64,000 nt of DNA from Phycicoccus sp. (GTDB lineage: Bacteria; Actinomycetota; Actinomycetes; Actinomycetales; Dermatophilaceae): the NCBI GenBank assembly GCA_012927555.1, contig JABBOX010000071.1, forward strand, positions 1 through 64,000, written 5' to 3'. Below the pieces are notes generated by a model. It saw nothing but the letters and a program-made list of their open reading frames with translations, searched no databases and was not told where the DNA came from. The stretch's first letter is position 1; each line of letters begins with the position of its first letter. Below are positions 9,329 to 18,052 of this stretch, in pieces. The translations under genes were made by a program, and so were the position numbers.

Positions 9329-9365
9329 GGCATGCCACCCGTTCAGGTGAGCAAACGGCGATGCC
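9329..9365 (-). terminator. Imperfect hairpin after the large secreted-protein gene
   Basis: About 40 nt beyond the stop of the minus-strand gene that ends at 9405, an imperfect hairpin has an outer GGCAT/ATGCC stem and an inner CCGTT/AACGG stem. A pyrimidine-rich TCTGTC follows on the minus strand. It shares the word CCACCCGTTCAGGTGAGC with the stronger hairpin at 13969-14006, differing at one position. A terminator is the simplest reading; there is no long U tract. Confidence 0.5.
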
Positions 9366-9404
9366 GTGGCCGCGTCGGCGTTCCTGACACTTCTACCGGG
9401 CTCG

Positions 9405-12400
9405 CTACCCGCCGAACCACCCCACGACGTCGATGAGCATATCGGTGGAAGCCTGAGACAGCAGATAGATCTTGCCATCGGCGCCGACCCTCACGACCAC
9501 GAGGTTGGGGACGGTCTGGCCCTTGAGGTAGTTGAGGTTCGAGGCGGTGGGCGCTGTCGTCCCTGTGGGGTAGACGGTCGCGTATCCTGGGCCAACCGGC
9601 TGGGTCACGGTGACGTTGACCACGACCGCGACAACGCTGGTCGAGTTGGGAACGCCCTTCACTCCACGGATTTGCACTGCCCGTGGGGTGAACACCGCCA
9701 ACTTGCCACCACTTCCCGCGAGCCTGGTATCGAGAACGCGACCAGGCGTGAGCGGGTTGAAGCGTGCGCCCGCAGCAGGGTCGCCGGCGACGTACCAGCC
9801 GACCACGTCAAACAGGACATTGGTTAGGCCCGCGGAGTTGAACAGCCTCACATCCCCGCCAGTGCCCAGTAGCACGCTGACCAGGTTCGGGACCGTCACC
9901 TTCGTAACGAAGTTGAGGTTGCTTGCCGTCGGGCGCGTTGCCCCTGCCGGGTAAACGGTGAGCCATCCGGCCGCGGTGGGCGTAACTGCGGTGACGTTCA
10001 TGACCACCGATGTGGCGCCAACTGGGACACCTCCCAGCCCCGCGACCTCGACCAGTCGAGCTTCAGCGGGGCGGAGCGGTTGGGCTGGTACGCCGGATCC
10101 GCCACGGGTGTCGAGGATTCGCGTCGGACTGTTCGCGGCGACGAACCGTGTTGCCCTAGGCAGGGTCCCGCCCGAGTAGTACCCCACGATATCGAGAATC
10201 ACGTGGCTGGTACCGGCGCTGTTGTAGATGTTGACCCTGCCATTGGGGTCGACGCCGACCGTTACGAGGTTCGGCACCGTCTGGCCGGCGACGAAGTTCA
10301 GATTCGACGACGTCGGTCGGGCTACGTTCGAAGGATAGACCGTGATGTATCCGCCCGCAGTCGGGGCCGTCACTGTGACGTTCATGACCACGGACGAGAC
10401 TCCGGTTGCCGGAATCCCGGTCAGCGACCCGCCGGTCACATCGAACGTCAGCGTCGCGCCGGGGCCGATGGGACGTTTGGTGAGCCGTGTGTCCAGGAGC
10501 CGCTTCGGGGTGATTGAGGTGAACTCGCCTGAGGTACTGGAGTTCTTGACAATGTTCCAGACCGCGGAAGTGGCGAGGCGCTGCCCCGTGGCGTCGAGGG
10601 TCGAGACGCGCCAGTAGATCGTGGTGTTGGGCCATGCGGGGCTGATCTGTCCCGGAGCCCATGCGGTCATGTCCGTGGTGACGGAGTCGATCAAGGACGT
10701 GAAGGTCGATGACGTGCTCGCCTCCGCGAGATAGCGGCTGGCACCCGCCGTTGCCGCCCATTGCATGAGCAGTGTCGTGGTCTCGATCGTGGTGCCGCTG
10801 ACCGGCGACAGGAGCACGGGCACGGGCCCTTGCACCGCGAAGAGGCGAAGGCCGATGTTGTCGATAGAAGTCCACGGGCCGGCCTTGCCGTTGACGTCGA
10901 TCCGTTGGACGCGCCAGCCGTAGTCGCCCTTGGGAAGCGTCCCCGTGGGTATGGCTGCGGTACTCCGGGTGGTGATGCTGGCCACCCGGTTGGCAGTCGC
11001 CAGTGGGGCGCTGGGGTTCTTGTAGATCTCGATCGCATAGGTGTTCGTGAAAGGCATCGGGTTCCAGCTGAAGAGCGGAGCGCCACTCTGGAGTGAACCA
11101 GACGTCGGGGCTGTCAGGAACGGGATACTCGAGGTCTTCCGGAACTCTCTGGTACCGGAACTGTAGGTCAGCGGGTTGCCGCTGTTGTCAAAGGCGCGGA
11201 CCCGCCAGAAGAGCGGACCGTCGGGATAGGTGGTGGTCTGGGCCGTGTAGGTGGTCTGGTCCACCAACGGGCTCGTGTCGATGATGTTCGTGAACGTGTC
11301 CGTCGTGGACACCTGCACCTGGTAGTTGTCCGCTTCTTGGGTGACGGAGCCGGTCGGCGAGAGGGCGTTCTCGGTGGACAGGTAGTCCTTCCAGGTGAAC
11401 GTGACCTCGTTGGCGACGACGGTGACCGGGGTGGTGGCCGCCGGTGTCAGAGCCTGGATCGGCTCCGAGGTCTTCCGGAAGGCAAAAGCACGTGGGTACA
11501 CGCTGGGATCGAATGGAGCGCATGCGGTGGGGGTGAAACACGGACGGATGAACCAGTACGTCGCCTGCCCGGCCTGGCTGTCCGGCAAGGACTCCAGCGG
11601 CGTGAGCTGGCTGTAGCTGGTCCGCCATACATGCGTGATGTTGGTGAAGTTGGGGTCGTTCGCCAGGTAGACCAGGTAGGAGCCCGCGAACGGCACAGAA
11701 TCCCAGTCCAGGGTCGGGGTGTCGTTAACGGACGTACAGGTCTGCGCCGAGAGGCAGTTCGTCGGACTCAGGAGTGTGGGAACGGGGTTGTAGTCCACCT
11801 GGAACTGTGAGACCGCCGAATCGCCCAGCACAAGGTTGGTGGACGAGTAGGCCTCGACGTAGAAGTCGTAGCTGCCGTCGAGCAGCACTCCCATTGTGGA
11901 GTTCAAGCCGGTGTAGACGAATGCCTGCCAGTTGGTCGAAGCGTTCATCGGTTTATAGGAGTTGGCGCCGGCGATCGAGGCGAAGACCCTGTAGTGCGTC
12001 GCATTCGTGACCCGGCTCCACTGCATCAAGGGTGGTGTAAACAGGTCCACCAGAGGGGTCGACGAGTCACCATCGATGTCTGTCGTCACCACAGGATCAA
12101 CGGACAAGCCTGCAGCCGGCTGAGTCCCTAGGGTGAACGCAGGCCAGCCCGAGGGCGCGACCAGCCGGCTCACGGCACCCGAGCTCTCGACCGCCTGGAC
12201 GGTCCAGGCGATGGATCCCACACAGGTCGTCTTCAGCGCCTCAGGAACGTAGACCGTGTTGTAGGTGAAGGCAGTGATGGGGGCACTGGCGCACTTGGCG
12301 TCGCTGGGGGCGATCGTGACCTTGTATTGCGAGATGTTCTTTATGGACTGCCACCTCAGAACCGGTGCCCCGTTGACTATCGCCCCGTTCGTCGGTGACG

Positions 12401-13772
12401 TCTGGGTGATGAACGGCACCGTGGGGTCGTACTGGAATCGGCGCACCCCGCTCCACACGCCGTCAACCAACCCATCCAGAGCTTGAACTCGCCAGTAGAG
12501 CACCTGGCCGGCCGAGATCCTGGACGGCGAACATGATGGTGTCGATGGCACGTTTGGCGGCAGTGCCGGAGGTTGGCTGAACGGCGTGAAGGCCGTGTGG
12601 TTGGTCAGACAGGCGTCGAACGTCAGCGGAGAGAAGTTGGGATCTGTCCCGACCTCGAACCGATAGTTGGAGGCTTCTCGCTGAGGGGTCCAGGTGAAGT
12701 TCGGCTCGGACAACGAGAAGTCGTCGTTTGCCGGGAGGAGGAGCTGGACCTGCGGTAGCAGCCCATTGCCCGCTCCATCGGTGCCTCGGGGACGTGTGAC
12801 GCCGGACTGCGCAGGCCAGGCGCGGGTGAACGTCCGGATCTCCGACCAGACACCGGGCTCGGGCACAGCAGAGGTGCTCAGAGCCCGAACCCGCCAGAAG
12901 TAGGCGCCGTTGGGCAGGGTTGGGTTAGGAGCGAAAGTCGTGGCACGCACAATGCGTGGCCCACCAATAGGGGCGTTGAACTGGTTGTCCAGGCTGATCT
13001 GCAGCTCGTACGCACTGGCGCCGATCACCGGCTGCCAGTCAAGGACGATCTCCTCGATCGTGACGGTGTTCGTGGACGGAGGTGACAGCAGGACGGGCGG
13101 CAGGCTGGCCCAGGTCATCTGGTTGGACCGCGGCACGGACCACTGCGTGGGCACGCCCTGGGCGGAGACACCGCGGACATGCCAGAAGAAGATCGTGTTG
13201 AACGTCGGTGGACTGGTCGGGACATAGCGAGTGTTGTTGGTCGAGACAGCTGCTGGGGCGCCGACAAAGTTCACGTCGTCGTCGATCTGGACCTCATAGG
13301 TCTTGGCGCCGGCCATGGGTTGCCACGAGTAGACCAGCGGGTCAGTGGGGTAGTGAAGGACGGCCAGATCGATCGGGGTGAGCACCACAGGTGCAGCGGC
13401 AGCCACCTTGCTGAACGTCGAAACCACAAAGGCGCCGGCAACATTCGCCGAGTCGATGGCACGGACCCGCCACCACCAGGTGCCAACAGCCAGGTCTGCT
13501 GGCGGCGTCGCACGGCTGTTGAGGGTCGACGCGCTGAACTTCAACGGGGCGAGGAAGGCCGAGGAGCTCGCGACCTGGACCTCGTACTTCACTGCGCCGT
13601 TGAGGCGGTTCCAGCTCAGGACGGGGTTGGCGGTCACCGTGGCGTCGGAGGCCGGGCTGGTCAGAACGGGGGTTCCGACAGCGGCGTACGCGGGCGTGCT
13701 GATTCCCACAAGCGGCACCAGCAGCACCGCAACGACAGTTCCCACGAGCGCCTTGACGAGTTTGCTTTGCAT
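9405..13772 (-). CDS. Large secreted protein: FN3-like modules plus three C-terminal beta repeats
   Basis: About 1,455 residues. A signal peptide (KALVGTVVAVLLVPLVG, cleavage near AYA) is followed by about ten divergent fibronectin-III-like modules, each opening with P-L-S-P and containing W-x(5)-GA-x2-Y-x-V/L-Q (for example LDWQPVIGASAYELQIS). The last about 360 residues are three repeats of about 120 residues, each with R-(I/L/V)-LDTR at the start, SVVMNVT or similar in the middle, a YP-x(7)-SNLNF/Y-x(6)-VPNLV block, and an end like DVVGWF. No membrane anchor or LPXTG is seen, so the repeats may attach it to the cell surface. ATG 13772 is preferred over ATG 13784 because the AGGGGA ribosome site abuts the latter. 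An adhesin or matrix scaffold is likely; no enzyme domain is visible. Confidence 0.82.
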   Translation of the reverse strand: MQSKLVKALVGTVVAVLLVPLVGISTPAYAAVGTPVLTSPASDATVTANPVLSWNRLNGAVKYEVQVASSSAFLAPLKFSASTLNSRATPPADLAVGTWWWRVRAIDSANVAGAFVVSTFSKVAAAAPVVLTPIDLAVLHYPTDPLVYSWQPMAGAKTYEVQIDDDVNFVGAPAAVSTNNTRYVPTSPPTFNTIFFWHVRGVSAQGVPTQWSVPRSNQMTWASLPPVLLSPPSTNTVTIEEIVLDWQPVIGASAYELQISLDNQFNAPIGGPRIVRATTFAPNPTLPNGAYFWRVRALSTSAVPEPGVWSEIRTFTRAWPAQSGVTRPRGTDGAGNGLLPQVQLLLPANDDFSLSEPNFTWTPQREASNYRFEVGTDPNFSPLTFDACLTNHTAFTPFSQPPALPPNVPSTPSCSPSRISAGQVLYWRVQALDGLVDGVWSGVRRFQYDPTVPFITQTSPTNGAIVNGAPVLRWQSIKNISQYKVTIAPSDAKCASAPITAFTYNTVYVPEALKTTCVGSIAWTVQAVESSGAVSRLVAPSGWPAFTLGTQPAAGLSVDPVVTTDIDGDSSTPLVDLFTPPLMQWSRVTNATHYRVFASIAGANSYKPMNASTNWQAFVYTGLNSTMGVLLDGSYDFYVEAYSSTNLVLGDSAVSQFQVDYNPVPTLLSPTNCLSAQTCTSVNDTPTLDWDSVPFAGSYLVYLANDPNFTNITHVWRTSYSQLTPLESLPDSQAGQATYWFIRPCFTPTACAPFDPSVYPRAFAFRKTSEPIQALTPAATTPVTVVANEVTFTWKDYLSTENALSPTGSVTQEADNYQVQVSTTDTFTNIIDTSPLVDQTTYTAQTTTYPDGPLFWRVRAFDNSGNPLTYSSGTREFRKTSSIPFLTAPTSGSLQSGAPLFSWNPMPFTNTYAIEIYKNPSAPLATANRVASITTRSTAAIPTGTLPKGDYGWRVQRIDVNGKAGPWTSIDNIGLRLFAVQGPVPVLLSPVSGTTIETTTLLMQWAATAGASRYLAEASTSSTFTSLIDSVTTDMTAWAPGQISPAWPNTTIYWRVSTLDATGQRLATSAVWNIVKNSSTSGEFTSITPKRLLDTRLTKRPIGPGATLTFDVTGGSLTGIPATGVSSVVMNVTVTAPTAGGYITVYPSNVARPTSSNLNFVAGQTVPNLVTVGVDPNGRVNIYNSAGTSHVILDIVGYYSGGTLPRATRFVAANSPTRILDTRGGSGVPAQPLRPAEARLVEVAGLGGVPVGATSVVMNVTAVTPTAAGWLTVYPAGATRPTASNLNFVTKVTVPNLVSVLLGTGGDVRLFNSAGLTNVLFDVVGWYVAGDPAAGARFNPLTPGRVLDTRLAGSGGKLAVFTPRAVQIRGVKGVPNSTSVVAVVVNVTVTQPVGPGYATVYPTGTTAPTASNLNYLKGQTVPNLVVVRVGADGKIYLLSQASTDMLIDVVGWFGG

Positions 13773-13968
13773 GCGAGCACCCATTCCCCTGCTACCCGAG
13801 CCTTCTCAGGACAAGGGAATCCCTCGTCGCGACGTCAGCGTGACAGGGATGCGTCCCCGCCGAACAGCCTTGCGGACAGGATCAGCCGCCCTGGAGGAAA
13901 TCTCGGCCAATCGGCCCACCGCCCCTCGTCCGTTTGGCCGATGGCGCAGGGACACACTCATAGAAACG

Positions 13969-14006
13969 AGGTATGCCACCCGCTCAGGTGAGCGGGTGGC
14001 ATACCT
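13969..14006 (-). terminator. Strong hairpin terminator after sahH
   Basis: A perfect 18-bp inverted repeat, AGGTATGCCACCCGCTCA and its complement separated by GG, starts 34 nt beyond the sahH stop codon on the minus strand and is followed by CGTTTCT. The position and stability fit a transcription terminator separating sahH from the large secreted-protein gene. Confidence 0.75.
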
Positions 14007-14039
14007 GGTGTTGTTGTTGCGTCTACAAACGCAGGTCGG

Positions 14040-15503
14040 TCAGTAGCGGTAGCTGTCGGCCTTGTAGGGGCCGGCGACGTCGACGCCGAGGTACTCGGCC
14101 TGGACCTTGGTCAGCTCGGTGAGCCGAACCCCCAGGGCGTCCAGGTGCAGGCGCGCGACCTTTTCGTCGAGGTGCTTGGGCAGCACGTACACCTCGTTCT
14201 TGTAGTCACCCGGCTTGGTCCACAGCTCGATCTGGGCCATCGTCTGGTTGGTGAACGAGTTCGACATGACGAAGCTCGGGTGACCGGTCGCGTTGCCGAG
14301 GTTGAGCAAACGGCCCTCGGACAGCACGATGACCGAACGGGACTTGCCCGCGTCATCTCCGGGGAACGTCCACTCGTGGACCTGCGGCTTGATCTCGGTC
14401 TTGGTGATCCCCGAGATCTTGGCCAGGCCGGCGATGTCGATCTCGTTGTCGAAGTGACCGATGTTGCCGACGATGGCCTTGTCCTTCATCCGGCGAATCT
14501 GGTCGGCGGTCAGGACGTTGAAGCATCCGGTCCCGGTAATGAAGATGTCGGCGGTGTCGATGACGTCCTCCATCGTGGCGACCTGATAGCCGTCCATCGC
14601 GGCCTGTAGCGCGCAGATCGGGTCGATCTCTGTGACGATGACGCGAGCGCCCTGGCCGCGCAGCGACTCGGCGCAGCCTTTGCCCACGTCGCCGTAGCCG
14701 GCCACGACAGCCACCTTGCCGCCGATCAGGACGTCGGTGGCCCGGTTGAGCCCGTCGATCAGCGAGTGACGGACCCCGTACTTGTTGTCGAACTTGGACT
14801 TGGTGACCGAGTCGTTGACGTTGATCGCAGGGAAGAGGAGCCGGCCGGTCTTCTGCATCTCATACAGACGGTGCACGCCGGTGGTGGTCTCCTCGGTGAC
14901 ACCCTTGATGCCAGCGGCGACGGTGGTCCATTTGGTGGGGTCTGCCGCCATGGTGTTACGGACCGTCTCGAGGACGACCTGCCAGTCCTCGGGGTCGTCC
15001 TCCTGGGCAGTGGGGACCACTCCTGCAGCTTCCCAGGCGACTCCGTTGTGGATCAGGAGGGTGGCGTCCCCGCCGTCGTCCAGGATCATGTTCGGGCCGG
15101 TCGACCCTGAGGCATCAGCGGGCCAGGTCAGGATCTGCTCGGTACACCACCAGTACTCCGGCAGCGTCTCGTCCTTCCAGGCAAACACCGGAACACCCTG
15201 AAGGTCATCCGGGGTGCCGTGCGGGCCTACGACGGCAGCAGCAGCCGCCTCGTCCTGGGTCGAGTAGATGTTGCAGGAGGCCCAGCGAACCTGCGCGCCA
15301 AGGGCGGTGAGGGTCTCGATGAGAACGGCAGTCTGCACGGTCATGTGCAGCGAGCCGGCGATCCTCGCGCCCGTGAGGGGCTTGCTGGTGCCGAACTCTT
15401 CGCGCAGCGCCATCAGACCGGGCATCTCATGCTCGGCCAGACGCAGTTGGTGACGGCCGGCCTCGGCGAGGCCCAGGTCGCGAACCTTGTAGTCGAAAGG
15501 CAT
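14040..15503 (-). CDS. ahcY: Adenosylhomocysteinase
   Basis: 487-residue cytosolic, NAD-dependent enzyme that splits S-adenosylhomocysteine into adenosine and homocysteine, keeping SAM-dependent methylation running. Seen: the substrate region with [13 protein letters not shown], the NAD-binding glycine motif [29 protein letters not shown], and the conserved C-terminal ending [10 protein letters not shown]. The ORF track adds 57 N-terminal codons; ATG 15503, before [10 protein letters not shown] and after a GGGAGAG ribosome site, matches the family start. The window holds several methyltransferases that depend on this recycling step. A structured leader may lie upstream. Confidence 0.97.
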   Translation of the reverse strand: MPFDYKVRDLGLAEAGRHQLRLAEHEMPGLMALREEFGTSKPLTGARIAGSLHMTVQTAVLIETLTALGAQVRWASCNIYSTQDEAAAAAVVGPHGTPDDLQGVPVFAWKDETLPEYWWCTEQILTWPADASGSTGPNMILDDGGDATLLIHNGVAWEAAGVVPTAQEDDPEDWQVVLETVRNTMAADPTKWTTVAAGIKGVTEETTTGVHRLYEMQKTGRLLFPAINVNDSVTKSKFDNKYGVRHSLIDGLNRATDVLIGGKVAVVAGYGDVGKGCAESLRGQGARVIVTEIDPICALQAAMDGYQVATMEDVIDTADIFITGTGCFNVLTADQIRRMKDKAIVGNIGHFDNEIDIAGLAKISGITKTEIKPQVHEWTFPGDDAGKSRSVIVLSEGRLLNLGNATGHPSFVMSNSFTNQTMAQIELWTKPGDYKNEVYVLPKHLDEKVARLHLDALGVRLTELTKVQAEYLGVDVAGPYKADSYRY

Positions 15504-15550
15504 AGGAAAACTCTCCCTGTTCATTGACTGTGAGTCATTGGTGGGCTGAC

Positions 15551-15596
15551 CCGGCGTAGCCCCTCTGGGCGCATCGTGGGTTATCACCCACGCCGG
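15551..15596 (-). promoter_or_regulatory. Candidate structured leader or hairpin upstream of sahH
   Basis: Between the transporter remnant and sahH there is an outer CCGGCG/CGCCGG pairing enclosing a GCCC-loop-GGGC hairpin and a 7-bp CGTGGGT/ACCCACG hairpin. The long hairpin and the outer stem compete for two bases, so alternative folds are possible. It does not match the SAH riboswitch consensus I know. It could be a regulatory leader of sahH or just the terminator of the upstream operon. Confidence 0.35.
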
Positions 15597-15621
15597 CAGT
15601 GCCCCCAGTCTAGGACGAAAG

Positions 15622-16584
15622 TCAGTCTTTCGCGTGTTGCCAGGAGACAGGGCCCGAGGCTCCACGGTCGACATCGGGCTCGAGGTACATCACCAGACGC
15701 AACCCGGGCACGGCCTCGCGTGCTCGTTGCTCGGCAGCGTCGATGGCCGCCGCGATCTGGTCAGCATGCTCAAGCCGGCCCACCGCAAGCTTGGCGCCGA
15801 CGAGCAGCTCCTCGGGCCCGAGGTGCAGCGTGCGGAGGTGGATGACGCGCTCGACGGCTGACTCCCCGTCGCCCTCGAGCGCAGCCTTGATGGCCAAGAC
15901 CCTGGACTAGGTGGCGGCCTCGCCGAGTAGAAGCGACTTCATCTCGATGGAGAGGACGATCGCCACGGTCACCAACAGCGCGCCGATCAGCGCGGTCCCG
16001 ACCGCGTCCCAGACCCCGTCGTCGGTGGCCAAAGTCATGCTGACGCCGAACAGCGCGAACACCAGACCGAACAGGGCGGCCAGGTCCTCGAGCAGGATGA
16101 CGGGCAGCTCGGGCGCCTTGGCTGTGCGGATGAACTCCGTCCACGAACGCCGGCCGCGGACATGGTTGCTTTCGGTGATGGCGGTACGAAAGGAGAAACC
16201 TTCGAGCGCAATCGCGATCAGCAACACAGCGATCGGCATCCACCACCATGTGCCGGTAATTGGCTCGGGGTGCTGAAGCTTGTGCCATGCCTCGTAGAGC
16301 GCGAACAGCCCGCCGACGGTGAACAGCACGATCGAGACGATGAACGCGTAGACGTACCGCTCGCGGCCGTAGCCGAACGGGTGAAGTGGTGTGGCCTCGC
16401 GCCGGCTCCTCTTGCCACCGATCAGCAACAGACCCTGGTTGCCCGAGTCGGCCAGGGAGTGCACCGACTCGGCCAGCATCGAGCTCGAGCCGGTCAGCAA
16501 GAAGGCGGCGAACTTCGTGATCGCGATACCGGTGTTGGCCAACAGCGCCGCCACGATCGCCCTGGTCCCACCCTCAACTGACAT
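15622..16584 (-). pseudogene. Cation diffusion facilitator transporter interrupted by in-frame TAG
   Basis: A CDF-family divalent-metal/proton antiporter. From ATG 16584 the membrane domain is complete, with the TM2 metal site HSLAD in ESVHSLADSGNQ, HPFGYGRERYVYAF, and the TM5 region EDLAALFGLVFALFG. After LLLGEAAT a TAG at 15907-15909 stops the frame. Reading on in the same frame gives a typical CDF C-terminal cytoplasmic metal-binding domain (IKAALEGDGESAVERVIHL, then DVDRG near the end). The ORF track therefore splits one gene into 15907-16701 and 15622-15897. A single GAG-to-TAG type change would explain it. The truncated product may still fold, or the stop may be a sequencing error. The gene sits between the SIS gene and sahH. 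Confidence 0.75.
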
Positions 16585-16669
16585 GCGTGCCAGCCTATTG
16601 CGGGTCGACAGCCCGGTCCTTCTCCGGGCTGGCAGCATCGACCTCGCAGGTGATGTGCCGTCCCACAGC

Positions 16670-17854
16670 TCAGCCGCGGGTGCGGTCCCGCAGATCGGCA
16701 ACGTGAGGTGACACCGCAGGGTCGAGACCGAGACCGATGGCGAGATACGTCGCGGCGAAGTCTGTCTGGGCGATCTGACCAGCCAACCGCACCAACGGGT
16801 GACCAGGCTCCGCCGCCACCGTCAGCACGCGGACCCCCGCGTCATGGGCGGTCTGCACGACTGCATTGGTGAGCGCCTCCGCTTCTTCCCATTCGCGAGT
16901 TGGCGGTTCCTGAGGCGCATCGCGCAGCATGAGTAGCCCGAGTCGTGGTTGAGCCGGCCCGTCCAGGAAGGGATCGGCGAAGATGTCCGGTGCCGACTCC
17001 CGGACCCCAGCCCCACGACCACCACCGGCAGTGAACGGGCCGTCAAAGCTGGCCACGATCTGTGAGGCGGCGTCGGGGAGCTCGCCGTAGGTGGCGGGGA
17101 TGCGTGCCGTGCGGGACAACATCGAGGCGGCCCGCGACGCCGCGACACCGTTGAGCGGGCCATCGCCCAGGACGACGGGAATCGTCTCACCAAGCTCGAT
17201 CGCCAGGATCTTGGCGGGATTGACGAACGACTCAGACCGCGGACGACAGGCCTCGGCGTGCATGTCCAGCCGATCGGCGGTTTCGAAAAGCACAGACTCT
17301 CCGGCCTCGAGCAACCCCAGCTCGTGGGCAGCCATGACGACCGGCGTGAGCAGCGACCACAGCGCAGCTCGTGACGAGGTCGCGCCCCGCGCAACGGCGA
17401 TGTGCACGCCCCGCGCCCGCGCGCACACCTCGGCCAGCGGCGAGTCGGCCGCTCCCACGGTCAGTATCGAGGCACCTCGCCGGGCGGCTTCGGCCGCGAC
17501 GGCAAGCGGCCCAGGGGCTCGGCCAGAGAGCGACACTGCCACCACAAGATCCAGCGGACCGACCCAGCCCGGCAGCGGCAGGTTTCGCCGAACGGTCACC
17601 GGCACCGGCGACCCGGGCTCGGCCAAGAGCTCCAGCACGTTGGCCACGACGGCCGAGCCGCCCAGTGACGCCACCAGAACGGAGCGCGGGCGGTCACCGC
17701 CAGCCACGCGTTCGATCCCGGCCTCACGCGACAACGTGATGGCCTGACGAACCTGCGCCCCGGCCGTGGCCAACGCCACCAACACCTCGCGGGAATCGCG
17801 GGCGGCCATCTGCTCAGGGTCGTTCAGGAGCGCTTCGTCGACCAGAGGTGCCAT
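16670..17854 (-). CDS. SIS-domain protein, sugar-phosphate isomerase-like
   Basis: 394 residues of the double-SIS fold used by phosphosugar isomerases. Seen: SVLVASLGGSAVVANVLELL and VVAVSLSGRAPGPLAVA (first SIS, serine-rich phosphate-binding loops) and a second lobe with VVLGDGPLNGVAAS. It corresponds in position and type to Rv3256c of M. tuberculosis, next to manB, and is related to bifunctional phosphoglucose/phosphomannose isomerases. A role in mannose-6-phosphate supply is inferred from the operon with phosphomannomutase. No manA-type isomerase lies beside it, so this protein may carry that step, but this is not shown. It starts 15 nt after the Trm112-like gene. Confidence 0.82.
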   Translation of the reverse strand: MAPLVDEALLNDPEQMAARDSREVLVALATAGAQVRQAITLSREAGIERVAGGDRPRSVLVASLGGSAVVANVLELLAEPGSPVPVTVRRNLPLPGWVGPLDLVVAVSLSGRAPGPLAVAAEAARRGASILTVGAADSPLAEVCARARGVHIAVARGATSSRAALWSLLTPVVMAAHELGLLEAGESVLFETADRLDMHAEACRPRSESFVNPAKILAIELGETIPVVLGDGPLNGVAASRAASMLSRTARIPATYGELPDAASQIVASFDGPFTAGGGRGAGVRESAPDIFADPFLDGPAQPRLGLLMLRDAPQEPPTREWEEAEALTNAVVQTAHDAGVRVLTVAAEPGHPLVRLAGQIAQTDFAATYLAIGLGLDPAVSPHVADLRDRTRG

Positions 17855-17869
17855 GACCCGACCGCCGAA

Positions 17870-18052
17870 TCAGTCTGCGAGTGAACGGGATTCGTCGACC
17901 AACAGCACGGGGATGCCGTCATCGACGCGATATGCCAAGCGGCACTCGGCATTGGTGCAGTGCAGCTCCGGGCCCCTCGGGCCGGTGCCATCGGACAGCG
18001 TTGACTTGCACTGCGGGCATCGCAGGATCTCGCGCAGCCACGGCTCGATCAT
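17870..18052 (-). CDS. Trm112-like zinc-ribbon protein
   Basis: 60-residue protein of the Trm112/UPF0434 family. It has CPQC near residue 12 and two later cysteines (LHCTNAECRLAY), which may form a zinc ribbon, and ends in the characteristic DDGIPVLLVDE. Eukaryotic Trm112 activates methyltransferases; the bacterial role is unclear, and its constant place between manB and the SIS gene suggests a link to this sugar-phosphate operon. Its ATG overlaps the manB stop by one base (TGATG), implying coupled translation. Confidence 0.9.
   Translation of the reverse strand: MIEPWLREILRCPQCKSTLSDGTGPRGPELHCTNAECRLAYRVDDGIPVLLVDESRSLAD

Noticed and set aside
9331-9400. Resemblance to a c-di-GMP-I riboswitch (GAGCAAACGGCGATGCCG)
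   Set aside because: It has a GCAAAC-stem start but lacks the GACGCAAAGCC core, and both neighbouring genes lie on the other strand; a terminator hairpin explains it better.
15622-15897. Separate 91-residue gene after the CDF stop
   Set aside because: It is in frame with the transporter and is its usual C-terminal domain, so it is treated as part of the broken gene.
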